From contig KV440964.1 in assembly GCA_001636495.1 (NCBI GenBank), positions 2,186,666 to 2,250,665 of the forward strand: 64,000 bases of DNA, in the 5' to 3' direction. Origin of the DNA: Sutcliffiella horikoshii. GTDB taxonomy: Bacteria; Bacillota; Bacilli; Bacillales; Bacillaceae_I. Below the pieces are notes generated by a model. It was not told the DNA's origin. It saw nothing but the letters and a program-made list of their open reading frames with translations, and did no database searches. The position numbers and the translations under genes were made by a program. This document shows positions 8,922 through 16,602 of the stretch, piece after piece; the stretch's first letter is position 1, and each line of letters opens with the position of its first letter.

Positions 8922-9329
8922 TTATGTTGATTCAAAATCACGTTGATCTCTTTCATCCAGTTTTGCAGATATTTCTTCAAGTATCGCTTCAATATCCTTT
9001 GTCTGATCCTCTTCTATTCTGTTCAAAGTAGCGTTAATTTCATTAAATCGGTCGTTCACATCATGCCTGAACAAATAGAATTCCTCGCGAAGTGTGCTTG
9101 TTTTGTTTGTTATAGAATGAAGCTCTTCTTTAATTTGATGCTGTCCTCCTGAGAGCATGAATGTCCTTTCACTAAGCCCACTAATTTCATCCTTCATCAT
9201 CATCTGATTCTCAGAGAGGGTGGAAGTTTTTACATTTAACGTTTTCAATTCTTTCTTCATTTCCTCCTGAGACTTCTGGAATTCCATCATATTATTCAGT
9301 ATTAAATCCAATTTTCCATCTGCTCTCAT
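8922..9329 (-). CDS. Small coiled-coil protein of unknown function
   Basis: A 135-residue, highly charged protein with no Cys and no membrane segment. ATG 9329 has an excellent AAGGAGGTGAA upstream. Repeating heptad-like stretches with the recurring patterns KTSTLSENQ, SERTFMLSGGQ and NKTSTLREE suggest a continuous coiled coil built from ~22-residue repeats. It stands alone, convergent with the sigma factor operon. Similar proteins are common in Bacillus as hypotheticals; no role can be assigned. Confidence 0.75.
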   Translation of the reverse strand: MRADGKLDLILNNMMEFQKSQEEMKKELKTLNVKTSTLSENQMMMKDEISGLSERTFMLSGGQHQIKEELHSITNKTSTLREEFYLFRHDVNDRFNEINATLNRIEEDQTKDIEAILEEISAKLDERDQRDFEST

Positions 9330-9483
9330 TTCAATTCACCTCCTTTTCTAGGTCATTGTAATTATAACATGACCCTGGACCAATGGAACTATAACATTAT
9401 AAGTATATTTCAGAATAATAAAAATATAAAAACTTTATTTATCTTTATAAACTATATTGCATAAATATTAACCTGTGTTAAAA

Positions 9484-9505
9484 TACATTTATTCGAATAA
9501 ACATA
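9484..9505. promoter_or_regulatory. Candidate ARG box (AhrC/ArgR operator) upstream of artP
   Basis: A near-perfect 22-bp palindrome with the exact core TTTATTCGAATAAA, about 90 bp before artP. The AT-rich ATTC/GAAT arms resemble Bacillus ARG boxes, and artPQR is an arginine-type importer. A weaker half-match (TTGCATAAATATT) lies just upstream at 9458-9470. Assignment is inference. Confidence 0.45.
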
Positions 9506-9593
9506 CATCATAATAATACTTGATTTAAATGTAGGTTTGTTTCATAATTAGGTTAAATTTTTAACTTTTCTGAAAAAAGAATAGGGGGAAATT

Positions 9594-10382
9594 ATGGTGA
9601 AAAAATGGTTTTTGTATTCATTAATTAGTATTTTAGTAGTAGGGCTATTATCTGCGTGTGGTACATCAGGTAATGGGGATGAAACGAGTGGAGAAGGGGA
9701 AAAAAAGGTATTGGTAATGGGCACTTCCGCTGACTACCCTCCATTTGAGTATATTGATACAGAAGTTGGAGAAGAGATTATCGGATTTGATGTTGATCTT
9801 GCAAAAGCTATTACAGAAGAACTTGGTTATGAATTGAAAATTCAAGATATGGATTTTGGTAGTTTAATCACAGCGATGAAATCAGGTAACATTGACCTTA
9901 TTTTAGCAGGGATGACTCCTACTGAGGATCGTGCTCAACAAGTAGACTTTACAGATATTTATTATACTGCTAACCACATGATCGTTTCATTGAAAGATAG
10001 CAACATTACTAGTTTGAAAGATTTAGAAGGTAAAACAGTAGGGGTTCAAATGGGTTCCATCCAGTATGATAAAGCAGAAGAAATTGCGGAAGAAGTGAAT
10101 ATCACAATTGAGAACCGCGACCGCATCCCGCAAATCGTTCAGGATTTGAAAACAGGCCGTTTTGATGCAGCAATCATTGAAGATACAGTAATGAAAGGCT
10201 TTATGGAAAAAGATGCGGATCTTACCGGATTTACACTTGAGTCTGATGAAGAAGGATCGGCAATTGCCCTTCCAAAAGGTAGCGAATTAACGGAAGAATT
10301 CAACCGTGTTCTAAAAGAAATGGAAGAGAACGGTGAGATGGAAGAGCTAATTAACAAATGGTTTGGTGGAGAAGAAGAATAA
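9594..10382 (+). CDS. artP: Arginine-type ABC transporter substrate-binding lipoprotein ArtP
   Basis: A 262-residue lipoprotein (signal ends LLSACG) with the family-3 solute-binding fold. Diagnostic stretches include MGTSADYPPFEY, IGFDVDLAKAI, MDFGSLITAMKSG and GMTPTEDRAQQVDFTDIYY, very close to Bacillus subtilis ArtP (YqiX). It captures a basic amino acid, most likely arginine, at the outer membrane face and delivers it to the permease encoded next. A strong hairpin between artP and artQ suggests extra binding protein relative to permease. ATG 9594 has AGGGGGA upstream. Confidence 0.9.
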   Translation: MVKKWFLYSLISILVVGLLSACGTSGNGDETSGEGEKKVLVMGTSADYPPFEYIDTEVGEEIIGFDVDLAKAITEELGYELKIQDMDFGSLITAMKSGNIDLILAGMTPTEDRAQQVDFTDIYYTANHMIVSLKDSNITSLKDLEGKTVGVQMGSIQYDKAEEIAEEVNITIENRDRIPQIVQDLKTGRFDAAIIEDTVMKGFMEKDADLTGFTLESDEEGSAIALPKGSELTEEFNRVLKEMEENGEMEELINKWFGGEEE

Positions 10383-10394
10383 ACCTAATTGAAA

Positions 10395-10432
10395 TCAAAA
10401 GGGTGCGTTTGAGGCCCTTTTGATTTTCTTGT
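10395..10432 (+). terminator. Attenuating terminator between artP and artQ
   Basis: A perfect 10-bp stem ATCAAAAGGG / CCCTTTTGAT with an 11-nt loop and a T-rich tail. It lies 12 bp after artP and before the permease gene; a partial stop here is a common way to raise binding-protein levels. Confidence 0.7.
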
Positions 10433-10459
10433 TAGTATGATAGAAAGGAATGGTAGCAC

Positions 10460-11128
10460 TTGACGATCGACTTCCTAGATTTCAGTGCCATCGCGGGTTC
10501 CATGGACTATATACTTGCCGGTGTGAAGGTAACGCTTCAAGTTGTAACACTTGCTGGTATTATCGGATTTATCATTGGAACACTGTTGGCTTTATGTAAA
10601 ATTGGTAGAATTAAATTACTTAGAATTTTTGCGGATGTTTATACATCCATTTTTCGAGGAACACCGCTTGTGCTTCAACTAATGTTAATATTTTTCGGCT
10701 TGCCGCAAGCAACGGGCATCACGTTTGAACCGGTCACTGCTGCTATTCTTGCATTTGGTTTAAACTCGGGGGCATATATCTCTGAGGTCATCCGTGCAGG
10801 AATTATGGCTGTTGACAAAGGTCAGCGTGAAGCTGCAATGGCTTTGGGTGTGCCGTATCGACAAATGATGAAAGATATTATTTTACCGCAAGCATTAAAG
10901 AATATCTTACCTGCACTTATGAATGAATATATTACTCTTACAAAAGAATCTGCGATTGTCACGGTCATCGGGGTTATGGATGTCATGAGGCGTTCTTTTA
11001 TGACCGCATCGAATACGTATGCATACTTGGAAGCATTTATGTTCGCTGGACTTATCTATTACGTGTTAGTGATGATCCTGACATTGATTGGCAAGCTCAT
11101 TGAAAGGAGAATGAGACGCAGTGATTAA
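10460..11128 (+). CDS. artQ: Arginine-type ABC transporter permease ArtQ
   Basis: A 222-residue polar amino acid permease (HisM/GlnP type) with about five TM helices. The EAA loop that contacts the ATPase reads [33 protein letters not shown] 10460 has AGAAAGGAA upstream. It lies between artP and artR and overlaps artR by 8 bp. Corresponds to Bacillus subtilis YqiY by order and sequence type. Confidence 0.9.
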   Translation: MTIDFLDFSAIAGSMDYILAGVKVTLQVVTLAGIIGFIIGTLLALCKIGRIKLLRIFADVYTSIFRGTPLVLQLMLIFFGLPQATGITFEPVTAAILAFGLNSGAYISEVIRAGIMAVDKGQREAAMALGVPYRQMMKDIILPQALKNILPALMNEYITLTKESAIVTVIGVMDVMRRSFMTASNTYAYLEAFMFAGLIYYVLVMILTLIGKLIERRMRRSD

Positions 11129-11843
11129 AATACAAGATTTGCATAAATCCTTTGGCAAGCTAGAGGTGTTGAAGGGGATTTCGACACAAATTAAAGAAGG
11201 GGAAGTAGTGGCAATCATCGGGCCATCGGGGTCTGGTAAATCCACACTGCTCCGTTGTATGAATCTATTGGAAGAACCAACTTCCGGGCATATCTGGATT
11301 AAGGATCAGGATGTGGCAAATAAAAAAACGAACATTAACAAGGTTCGTCAGAATTTGGGGATGGTGTTCCAACACTTTCATCTGTTCCCTCACAAGACGG
11401 TTCTTGACAACTTAACATATGCTCCTGTTTCTGTAAAAGGTCTTTCTAAAAAGGAAGCAGAAGCGAAAGGGTTGGATCTACTTGCAAAAGTCGGACTGGC
11501 CGAGAAATCTAAGGAATATCCTAATCGCTTGTCCGGTGGGCAGAAGCAACGTGTAGCAATTGCCCGTGCGCTTGCGATGGACCCGGAAGTCATGTTGTTT
11601 GATGAACCAACTTCCGCACTGGATCCAGAGATGGTAAAAGAGGTGCTTGAAGTAATGAAGGCACTTGCTCATACTGGAATGACGATGGCAATTGTTACGC
11701 ACGAAATGGGCTTTGCCCGTGAAGTAGCAGATCGCGTATTATTCCTTGATGATGGTATGTTAGTGGAAGATGCTCCCCCTGCGGAGTTCTTTACAGCACC
11801 GAAGTCTGAGCGTGCGAAGGTGTTTTTGGAGAAGATGTTGTAG
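11121..11843 (+). CDS. artR: Arginine-type ABC transporter ATPase ArtR
   Basis: A 240-residue ABC ATPase starting at GTG 11121 within the end of artQ. Walker A is GPSGSGKST (34-42), the signature is LSGGQKQR, and Walker B is [14 protein letters not shown] followed by the switch His in IVTHEMGF. This is the polar amino acid (HisP/GlnQ) subfamily. It powers import through ArtQ. A strong terminator follows at once. Confidence 0.92.
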   Translation: MIKIQDLHKSFGKLEVLKGISTQIKEGEVVAIIGPSGSGKSTLLRCMNLLEEPTSGHIWIKDQDVANKKTNINKVRQNLGMVFQHFHLFPHKTVLDNLTYAPVSVKGLSKKEAEAKGLDLLAKVGLAEKSKEYPNRLSGGQKQRVAIARALAMDPEVMLFDEPTSALDPEMVKEVLEVMKALAHTGMTMAIVTHEMGFAREVADRVLFLDDGMLVEDAPPAEFFTAPKSERAKVFLEKML

Positions 11844-11855
11844 GAATGAGGTGAG

Positions 11856-11889
11856 ACCAGCTCTCTGTTGAAGAGCTGGTTTTTTTTAT
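11856..11889 (+). terminator. Terminator of artPQR
   Basis: ACCAGCTCT pairs perfectly with AGAGCTGGT (7-nt loop) and eight T follow directly. It lies 12 bp after artR. Confidence 0.9.
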
Positions 11890-11891
11890 TA

Positions 11892-12099
11892 TGTATGAGG
11901 ACAGAGTATGCGTGAAAAGTAGAAACATTGTCTTCATAGAGTGTGTATGAGGACAGAGTAAGCGGTAAAAGCAGAAACATTGTCCTCATAGAGCGTGTAT
12001 GAAGACAAAGTATGCGGTAAAAGCAGAAACATTGTCCTCATAGAGCGTGTATGAGGACAAAGTATGCCGGAAAAGTAGAAACATTGTCCTCATACAACA
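11892..12099. repeat. Array of four 52-bp palindromic repeats (array 1)
   Basis: Four tandem units start at 11892, 11944, 11996 and 12048, each exactly 52 bp. Every unit is an imperfect palindrome: TATGAGGACAAAGT at the left pairs with ACATTGTCCTCATA at the right around a ~17-nt loop. Adjacent units also form a palindrome across their junction (CCTCATA..TATGAGG). No open frame is present. Arrays of the same period and end sequence but different arms occur at 29359, 45218/46829 and 50925. Confidence 0.9.
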
Positions 12100-12179
12100 G
12101 GCAGCTTCTCATACATAATTTTGCATGCTAACTTAACACTAACAAACAATTACTTTTCCAAAAGAAAGGAGCACAAACA

Positions 12180-12812
12180 ATGACCAACCATAATCACAAT
12201 CACCAAACCGCCACTCTAGGCATGGGCTGATTCTGGGGAACGGATGCCCGGTTCGGGTATATAAAAGGAGTCATCCGCACAAGAGTAGGCTACGCAGGTG
12301 GCACTACCCCTGCACCTACCTACAAACAGATGGGAGATCATAGCGAATGTCTACAAATCGACTTTGATCCTACCCAAGTAACTTTTGAAGTCATTGTCCG
12401 TCAATTTTGGAACTCACACAATTCCAACCGTGGAAACTATAAAGGTAGGCAATATTTATCTATATTTTTATACCATGACATTTATCAAAAAGAAGCCCTA
12501 GAAAAAATGAAGCAAGAAATTCAAGATACAAACTCCGCATCAATAGGAACAGAAATTGCACCATTTGACCAATTCACTCTTGCTGAAGAAAGGCATCAGA
12601 AATATTACCTAAAAAGATATTCAAGTGCAACTCAAAAATTAAGAGAGCATTTCCTTACGGAGGAGGCCTTTACCAATGCCACTTTGGTGGCGAGGCTAAA
12701 CAGCTTTGTAAAGGGATATGGTACACTTACTTCTTTAAAACAGGAGATCATGCATTGGCCGTTTGAAGACACTGACAAATTGGTATCGTTAGTAAATAAG
12801 TTAAAATGGTAG
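12180..12812 (+). CDS. msrA: Peptide-methionine (S)-S-oxide reductase MsrA, probable selenoprotein (in-frame TGA at 12228)
   Basis: Reading from ATG 12180 (AAAGGAG 8 nt upstream) gives 210 residues if the TGA at codon 17 (12228-12230) is decoded. The TGA replaces the catalytic Cys of the MsrA motif GCFWG: the protein reads ATLGMG-Sec-FWGTDARFG, and the remaining 193 codons are open. Later MsrA features are present: RVGYAGG, the GHAE-equivalent GDHSE, and YLSIFLYH. The only Cys is residue 57, with no usual C-terminal resolving Cys. A hairpin 20 nt after the TGA fits a bacterial SECIS. MsrA repairs oxidised methionine. The alternative is a point-mutated pseudogene. selA, selB, selC and selD are not in the window. 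Confidence 0.75.
12228..12260 (+). promoter_or_regulatory. Candidate bacterial SECIS element for UGA recoding in msrA
   Basis: After the TGA come 20 nt, then a loop GTT (12251-12253) closed by a 7-bp stem ATGCCCG (12244-12250) / CGGGTAT (12254-12260) with one G-U pair. Bacterial SECIS hairpins have a small apical loop with G in the first two positions about 16-37 nt after UGA, and this fits. The codons in the stem (GCC CGG TTC GGG) are GC-rich for this AT-rich genome, suggesting selection on structure. Confidence 0.65.
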
Positions 12813-12850
12813 GAGAAAACGTATAGAAAAAGCTGGAAAACAAACACTAA

Positions 12851-12871
12851 CCCTTAGCAGAAAACTAAGGG
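12851..12871 (+). promoter_or_regulatory. Hairpin that can mask the pepF ribosome-binding site
   Basis: CCCTTAG (12851-12857) pairs perfectly with CTAAGGG (12865-12871). The right arm overlaps the Shine-Dalgarno AAGGGAGG of the downstream gene, so the stem could limit translation of the oligopeptidase. Confidence 0.4.
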
Positions 12872-12880
12872 AGGCCCATA

Positions 12881-14752
12881 ATGAAAACCACACGAATCAT
12901 TACATCACTATTAATAACCGTCATTCTAAGTTTTACGTCAACTTTGACTAATGCAGAAAGCCCAACCTACAAATCGCGCGCTGAAATTCCAGCCGAATAT
13001 AAATGGAACCTTCAAACTCTCTATAAGAATGAAACGCAATGGAAACAGGATGTATATAAAGCGAAAAAGTTGGCAGACCGTTTTGCAAAAAAAGAAGAAA
13101 AGCTGGACAATGATAAGCAAATCCTTACCCTTTTAGAGGATTACTTTGAGCTCTTTCGATTGATGGAGAAAATATTTGTTTTTTCCCGAATCAACCTGGA
13201 TGTAGATATTAGCAACACATCTGCTCAGGCCCTATCTGATGAAGGTCAAAATATGATGATATATGTGGTGGAGCGGACAGCGTGGTTCTCGAATGAATTG
13301 CAGGCAATTGATAAAGAAATGTGGGAGAAACTCCTCGAAAGCCCAAAACTCAAGCCTTACTACAGTCATCTAAAAGATACTTATGAGGATAAAGTGCATT
13401 CCTTGCCCCCAGAAATGGAGAAGATGTTAATTAAGACGATGCCGATCGTAAATGCACCAAGCGAGCTTTTTACGATGATGTCTAAAGACCTTGTTCTCCC
13501 TAGTTTTACGGTAAAGGATAAAGCGTATGAAATGTCTGTACCTTTATATTCTGTCTACATGTCGAGTAAAGACCGGGAAGTGAGAAAAGCTGCTTTCCAG
13601 ACCTATTACCAGACCCTTGGAAATTATCAGGATACCTTTGCTTCTATGCTTGCTAATATTGTTAAGGCAAATAATTTTTTTGCCACAACGAGAAATTATT
13701 CTTCCTCGTTAGAAGCGCATTTAGAGGGGAACGATATCGATCCTAAGGTTTACACACAACTAATTGACACCGTCGAAGAAGGGCTTCCACTATTTCATCG
13801 ATACCTTAAACTGAAAGAGAAATATGCTGGAATTGAGGACTCCATGCATATGTACGATCTGTCTGCACCATCTCCTTATACACAAGAGGAAAAGATTCCT
13901 TATGAGGAGGCAAAAGAAATAGTTTTAAAGGGGTTATCACCAATAGGGGATGCCTACATAAAAACCTTATCCAAAGGTCTCTCTTCCAATTGGGTAGATG
14001 TCTATAACACACCGGGTAAAGCAACAGGGGCTTATCAGATTGGATCGTATGATTCCCATCCATTTGTGTTATTGAACTATCAAGGTCTGCCAAGTGATGT
14101 ATTGACACTTGCCCATGAAATGGGACATGCGATGCATTCTTATTTTTCCAATAAAAATCAGCCTTATCAAGATGCAAGATATGTGACATTTACGGCGGAG
14201 GTTTCCTCTACCTTACAGGAGCACCTTCTCCATAAGCAATTGATGGATGAAGCAACAAAGAAGGAAGAGAAAATTCATGCGCTCTATCAATACTTGGAAG
14301 ATTTCCGGGTAACGCTTTTCCGTCAGACGCAATTTGCGGAGTTTGAAAAGATTATTCATGAAATGGGGCAAAATGAAGAGCCTCTACACGCTGAAGCCAT
14401 TAAAGCAGTCTATTATGATCTAAATAAAAAGTATTATGGAAAAGACATGGAAGTAGATAAGGAAATTGCAATGGAATGGGCCAGAGTGCCACACTTCTTT
14501 CATTCAAGCTTCTATACGTATCAATATGCAACGAGTTTTGCCGCTTCCGCAGCCCTTGCAGAGCAACTAGAAGACGGGGGTGCTGATGCGCAGAATAAGA
14601 TATTAAAGGAGCTATTTTCCTCAGGTGGGAGTTTACCGCCAATTGATATATTGAAACGAGCAGGAGTGGATATGAGTAAAAAAGAACCGATTGAAGAATC
14701 GTTAAAACGGTTTGAGGAATTGGTTAATGAATTTGAGGAGCTTTTAGAATAA
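12881..14752 (+). CDS. pepF: Secreted oligoendopeptidase F (M3B metallopeptidase)
   Basis: A 623-residue zinc endopeptidase. The zinc motif HEMGHAMH begins at His412, with Glu413 as catalytic base and a downstream Glu in FTAEVSST as third ligand. Unlike cytosolic PepF, it begins with a signal peptide (MKTTRIITSLLITVILSFTS..NA), so it should act outside the membrane on oligopeptides. ATG 12881 follows AAGGGAGG, part of which lies in a hairpin. Length fits the M3B family plus signal. Its neighbour msrA is probably a separate unit. Confidence 0.9.
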   Translation: MKTTRIITSLLITVILSFTSTLTNAESPTYKSRAEIPAEYKWNLQTLYKNETQWKQDVYKAKKLADRFAKKEEKLDNDKQILTLLEDYFELFRLMEKIFVFSRINLDVDISNTSAQALSDEGQNMMIYVVERTAWFSNELQAIDKEMWEKLLESPKLKPYYSHLKDTYEDKVHSLPPEMEKMLIKTMPIVNAPSELFTMMSKDLVLPSFTVKDKAYEMSVPLYSVYMSSKDREVRKAAFQTYYQTLGNYQDTFASMLANIVKANNFFATTRNYSSSLEAHLEGNDIDPKVYTQLIDTVEEGLPLFHRYLKLKEKYAGIEDSMHMYDLSAPSPYTQEEKIPYEEAKEIVLKGLSPIGDAYIKTLSKGLSSNWVDVYNTPGKATGAYQIGSYDSHPFVLLNYQGLPSDVLTLAHEMGHAMHSYFSNKNQPYQDARYVTFTAEVSSTLQEHLLHKQLMDEATKKEEKIHALYQYLEDFRVTLFRQTQFAEFEKIIHEMGQNEEPLHAEAIKAVYYDLNKKYYGKDMEVDKEIAMEWARVPHFFHSSFYTYQYATSFAASAALAEQLEDGGADAQNKILKELFSSGGSLPPIDILKRAGVDMSKKEPIEESLKRFEELVNEFEELLE

Positions 14753-14845
14753 TGGGCGTAAATAAGTAAACAACTCCCTCCAAATTTCATGTATAGTAGT
14801 ACTATGTGATACATTGAACAAATGAAAGTCGGGAGAGTTTTATGG

Positions 14846-15811
14846 ATGAGAAAATTTAAAATCGGATACCGGACAGCAAAGACGGCCCTTGGTACAGGGA
14901 TTGCAATCAGTATCGCTCAGCTGCTCAATTTGGACTTCTATGCATCCGCTGGGATCATTGCAATCCTTTGCATTCAGAATACGGTAAGGAAGTCGTGGAA
15001 AGTGGCAACTGCCCGATTTTCCGCTTGCTCCTTAAGCCTGTTATTCGGCTTTGTTTTCTTTGAGCTGTTAGGGTACAACCCGGTATCCATCGCATTATTA
15101 TTGTTATTTTTTATACCTGTCACAGTTATGCTGAGGATAACAGAGGGAATAGCCACCAGTTCCGTTATTCTTCTTCACGTCTATTCAGTTGAGGCCTATT
15201 CATTAGGACTAGTAGTGAATGAACTGAGCATCATCTCCATTGGAATAGGGGTAGCGCTCATTATGAATACATATATGCCGAGTGTAGAAAAGGAACTAAA
15301 AAGCTATCAGTTACAAGTAGAAGAAAACTTTCACAAGGTGTTTTCTGAAATTGCCTATTATCTTCGCCATGGAGACCGTGGTTGGGGTGGGGAAGAGATA
15401 CCGGCTACCAATAAGATATTAAAAGAAGCGAAAAGCTTGGCATTCCGAGATGTAGAAAACCATTTCAGACGTGAGGAAAATCATCATTATTTTTATTTTA
15501 AAATGAGGGAAAAGCAGCTGGATGTGATGGAACGGATGCTTCCGATTGTGGCTTCCATTGAACAGAATGTAGAGCAAGCGCATATGGTGGCAGATTTTAT
15601 TGAAGATCTTGAGCATGCCATTCATGCAGGCAATACTGCTTATCTTTTCTTACAACGTTTGCGCGATATGCATGAAGCCTTTCAAGAAATGCCGCTGCCA
15701 CAATCCCGCGAAGAATTTGAGACGAGAGCTGCACTTCGTCATCTTTTAAAAGAATTTGAGCAATACTTAATCCTTAAAAGTGATTTTATCGGATTGAAAA
15801 CAAAGAGGTAA
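14846..15811 (+). CDS. yqjA: YqjA-type aromatic acid exporter family membrane protein
   Basis: A 321-residue protein with an N-terminal block of about five or six TM helices (to ~150) and a cytosolic helical C-terminal half. This is the ArAE/DUF939 pattern of FUSC-like putative aromatic acid exporters. ATG 14846 (MRKFKIGYRTAKTALGTGIA) is preferred over ATG 14822 because GGGAGAG precedes it at good spacing. In Bacillus subtilis yqjA follows artPQR; here msrA and pepF are interposed. Transport activity is a family prediction only. Confidence 0.8.
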   Translation: MRKFKIGYRTAKTALGTGIAISIAQLLNLDFYASAGIIAILCIQNTVRKSWKVATARFSACSLSLLFGFVFFELLGYNPVSIALLLLFFIPVTVMLRITEGIATSSVILLHVYSVEAYSLGLVVNELSIISIGIGVALIMNTYMPSVEKELKSYQLQVEENFHKVFSEIAYYLRHGDRGWGGEEIPATNKILKEAKSLAFRDVENHFRREENHHYFYFKMREKQLDVMERMLPIVASIEQNVEQAHMVADFIEDLEHAIHAGNTAYLFLQRLRDMHEAFQEMPLPQSREEFETRAALRHLLKEFEQYLILKSDFIGLKTKR

Positions 15812-15868
15812 ACGAATGGAATGAACAGCTTTCAACCACACTATACCTAAAAGGCAGGTGGATAAAAG

Positions 15869-16375
15869 GTGTTCATTTTTTCGTTGATTTTCGCATTGGT
15901 GACCTCACCACTCTGGCCGCTTGGACCAAATCCTCTTCCAGGCGATCCATATATTATTGTTAACAAACAAACAAATCAGCTTGCCTACTTTCAAGGGGAA
16001 GAATTGAAAGAGGTGCATACGGTCGCCACCGGGAAATCTAAAGAACTTACTCCTGAGGGAGAGTTTACCATCACTGTTAAGGCAATTAATCCGTACTATC
16101 GTAAGAAAGATATCGCTGGTGGCGATCCGAAAAATCCGCTGGGATCAAGGTGGATTGGTTTTGATGCGGAAGATACGGACGGGCGTACCTATGGTGTTCA
16201 TGGAACAAACAATCCAAATTCAATAGGGGGATATGTGACACAAGGTTGCATACGTTTGGAAAATAAAAATGTGGAAGCATTATTTGACAGGGTACCAGTA
16301 GGGACAAAGATCTGGATTGTGAAGACAGGAAAATCTTTTGAAGAGCTTGGGAAAGAGAAAGGTGTTATAAAGTGA
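15869..16375 (+). CDS. L,D-transpeptidase (YkuD domain)
   Basis: A 168-residue exported protein with a hydrophobic N-terminus and a YkuD catalytic domain. The active-site signature runs from His111 (HGTNNPNSIGG) to Cys127 in QGCIRL. The family forms 3-3 cross-links in peptidoglycan or attaches proteins to it; in Bacillus such small enzymes are often spore-associated. GTG 15869 lies after GCAGGTGG. No LysM domain is present. It stands between yqjA and a terminator. Confidence 0.88.
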   Translation: MFIFSLIFALVTSPLWPLGPNPLPGDPYIIVNKQTNQLAYFQGEELKEVHTVATGKSKELTPEGEFTITVKAINPYYRKKDIAGGDPKNPLGSRWIGFDAEDTDGRTYGVHGTNNPNSIGGYVTQGCIRLENKNVEALFDRVPVGTKIWIVKTGKSFEELGKEKGVIK

Positions 16376-16411
16376 CCTAGTAATTTCACTGTTTGAATCT
16401 TATTTAAAAAG

Positions 16412-16450
16412 AGTCAGTTCTTTTCCTAACAAAAAGAATTGGCTTTTTTT
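16412..16450 (+). terminator. Terminator after the L,D-transpeptidase gene
   Basis: AGTCAGTTCTTTT pairs with AAAAGAATTGGCT (two G-U pairs, 7-nt loop) and a run of T follows. Confidence 0.8.
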
Positions 16451-16480
16451 GTTGGGATTTCACTATTTGAAATTTTCTGA

Positions 16481-16509
16481 TTGTTTTGATAAAACTTTCG
16501 ACCTATAGT
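16481..16509 (+). promoter_or_regulatory. Predicted sigma-A promoter of the catabolic monooxygenase gene
   Basis: TTGTTT (16481-16486) and TATAGT (16504-16509) are separated by 17 bp. The cre site lies about 60 bp downstream of the -10, a repressing position for CcpA. Confidence 0.45.
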
Positions 16510-16570
16510 TTAGAAAGAGAGTTTGTATGGAGGTGAAACTACATATTTTTGGAGACAGAACGCAATAAAA

Positions 16571-16584
16571 TGAAAGCGATTTCA
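16571..16584 (+). promoter_or_regulatory. cre site (CcpA operator), exact consensus match
   Basis: TGAAAGCGATTTCA matches the cre consensus TGWAANCGNTNWCA at every position. It lies 19 bp before the monooxygenase start and downstream of the predicted promoter, so glucose repression of the pathway is expected. Confidence 0.75.
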
Positions 16585-16602
16585 ATAAAAGGGGGAAATG
16601 GA

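Noticed and set aside
11892-12099. CRISPR array
   Set aside because: The units are contiguous 52-bp palindromes with no unique spacers, and no cas genes are in the window.
12330-12812. Separate 160-residue gene starting MGDHSEC
   Set aside because: It has no RBS and lacks the MsrA catalytic motif; the frame runs back through the TGA to ATG 12180 with a good RBS.
13806-14189. 127-residue minus-strand frame inside pepF
   Set aside because: It lies opposite the HEMGH zinc-site region of a clear gene and shows no protein family features.
16549-16602. N-terminal extension of the monooxygenase from an upstream start
   Set aside because: The stretch covers an exact cre site, lacks an RBS, and a strong RBS precedes ATG 16603.
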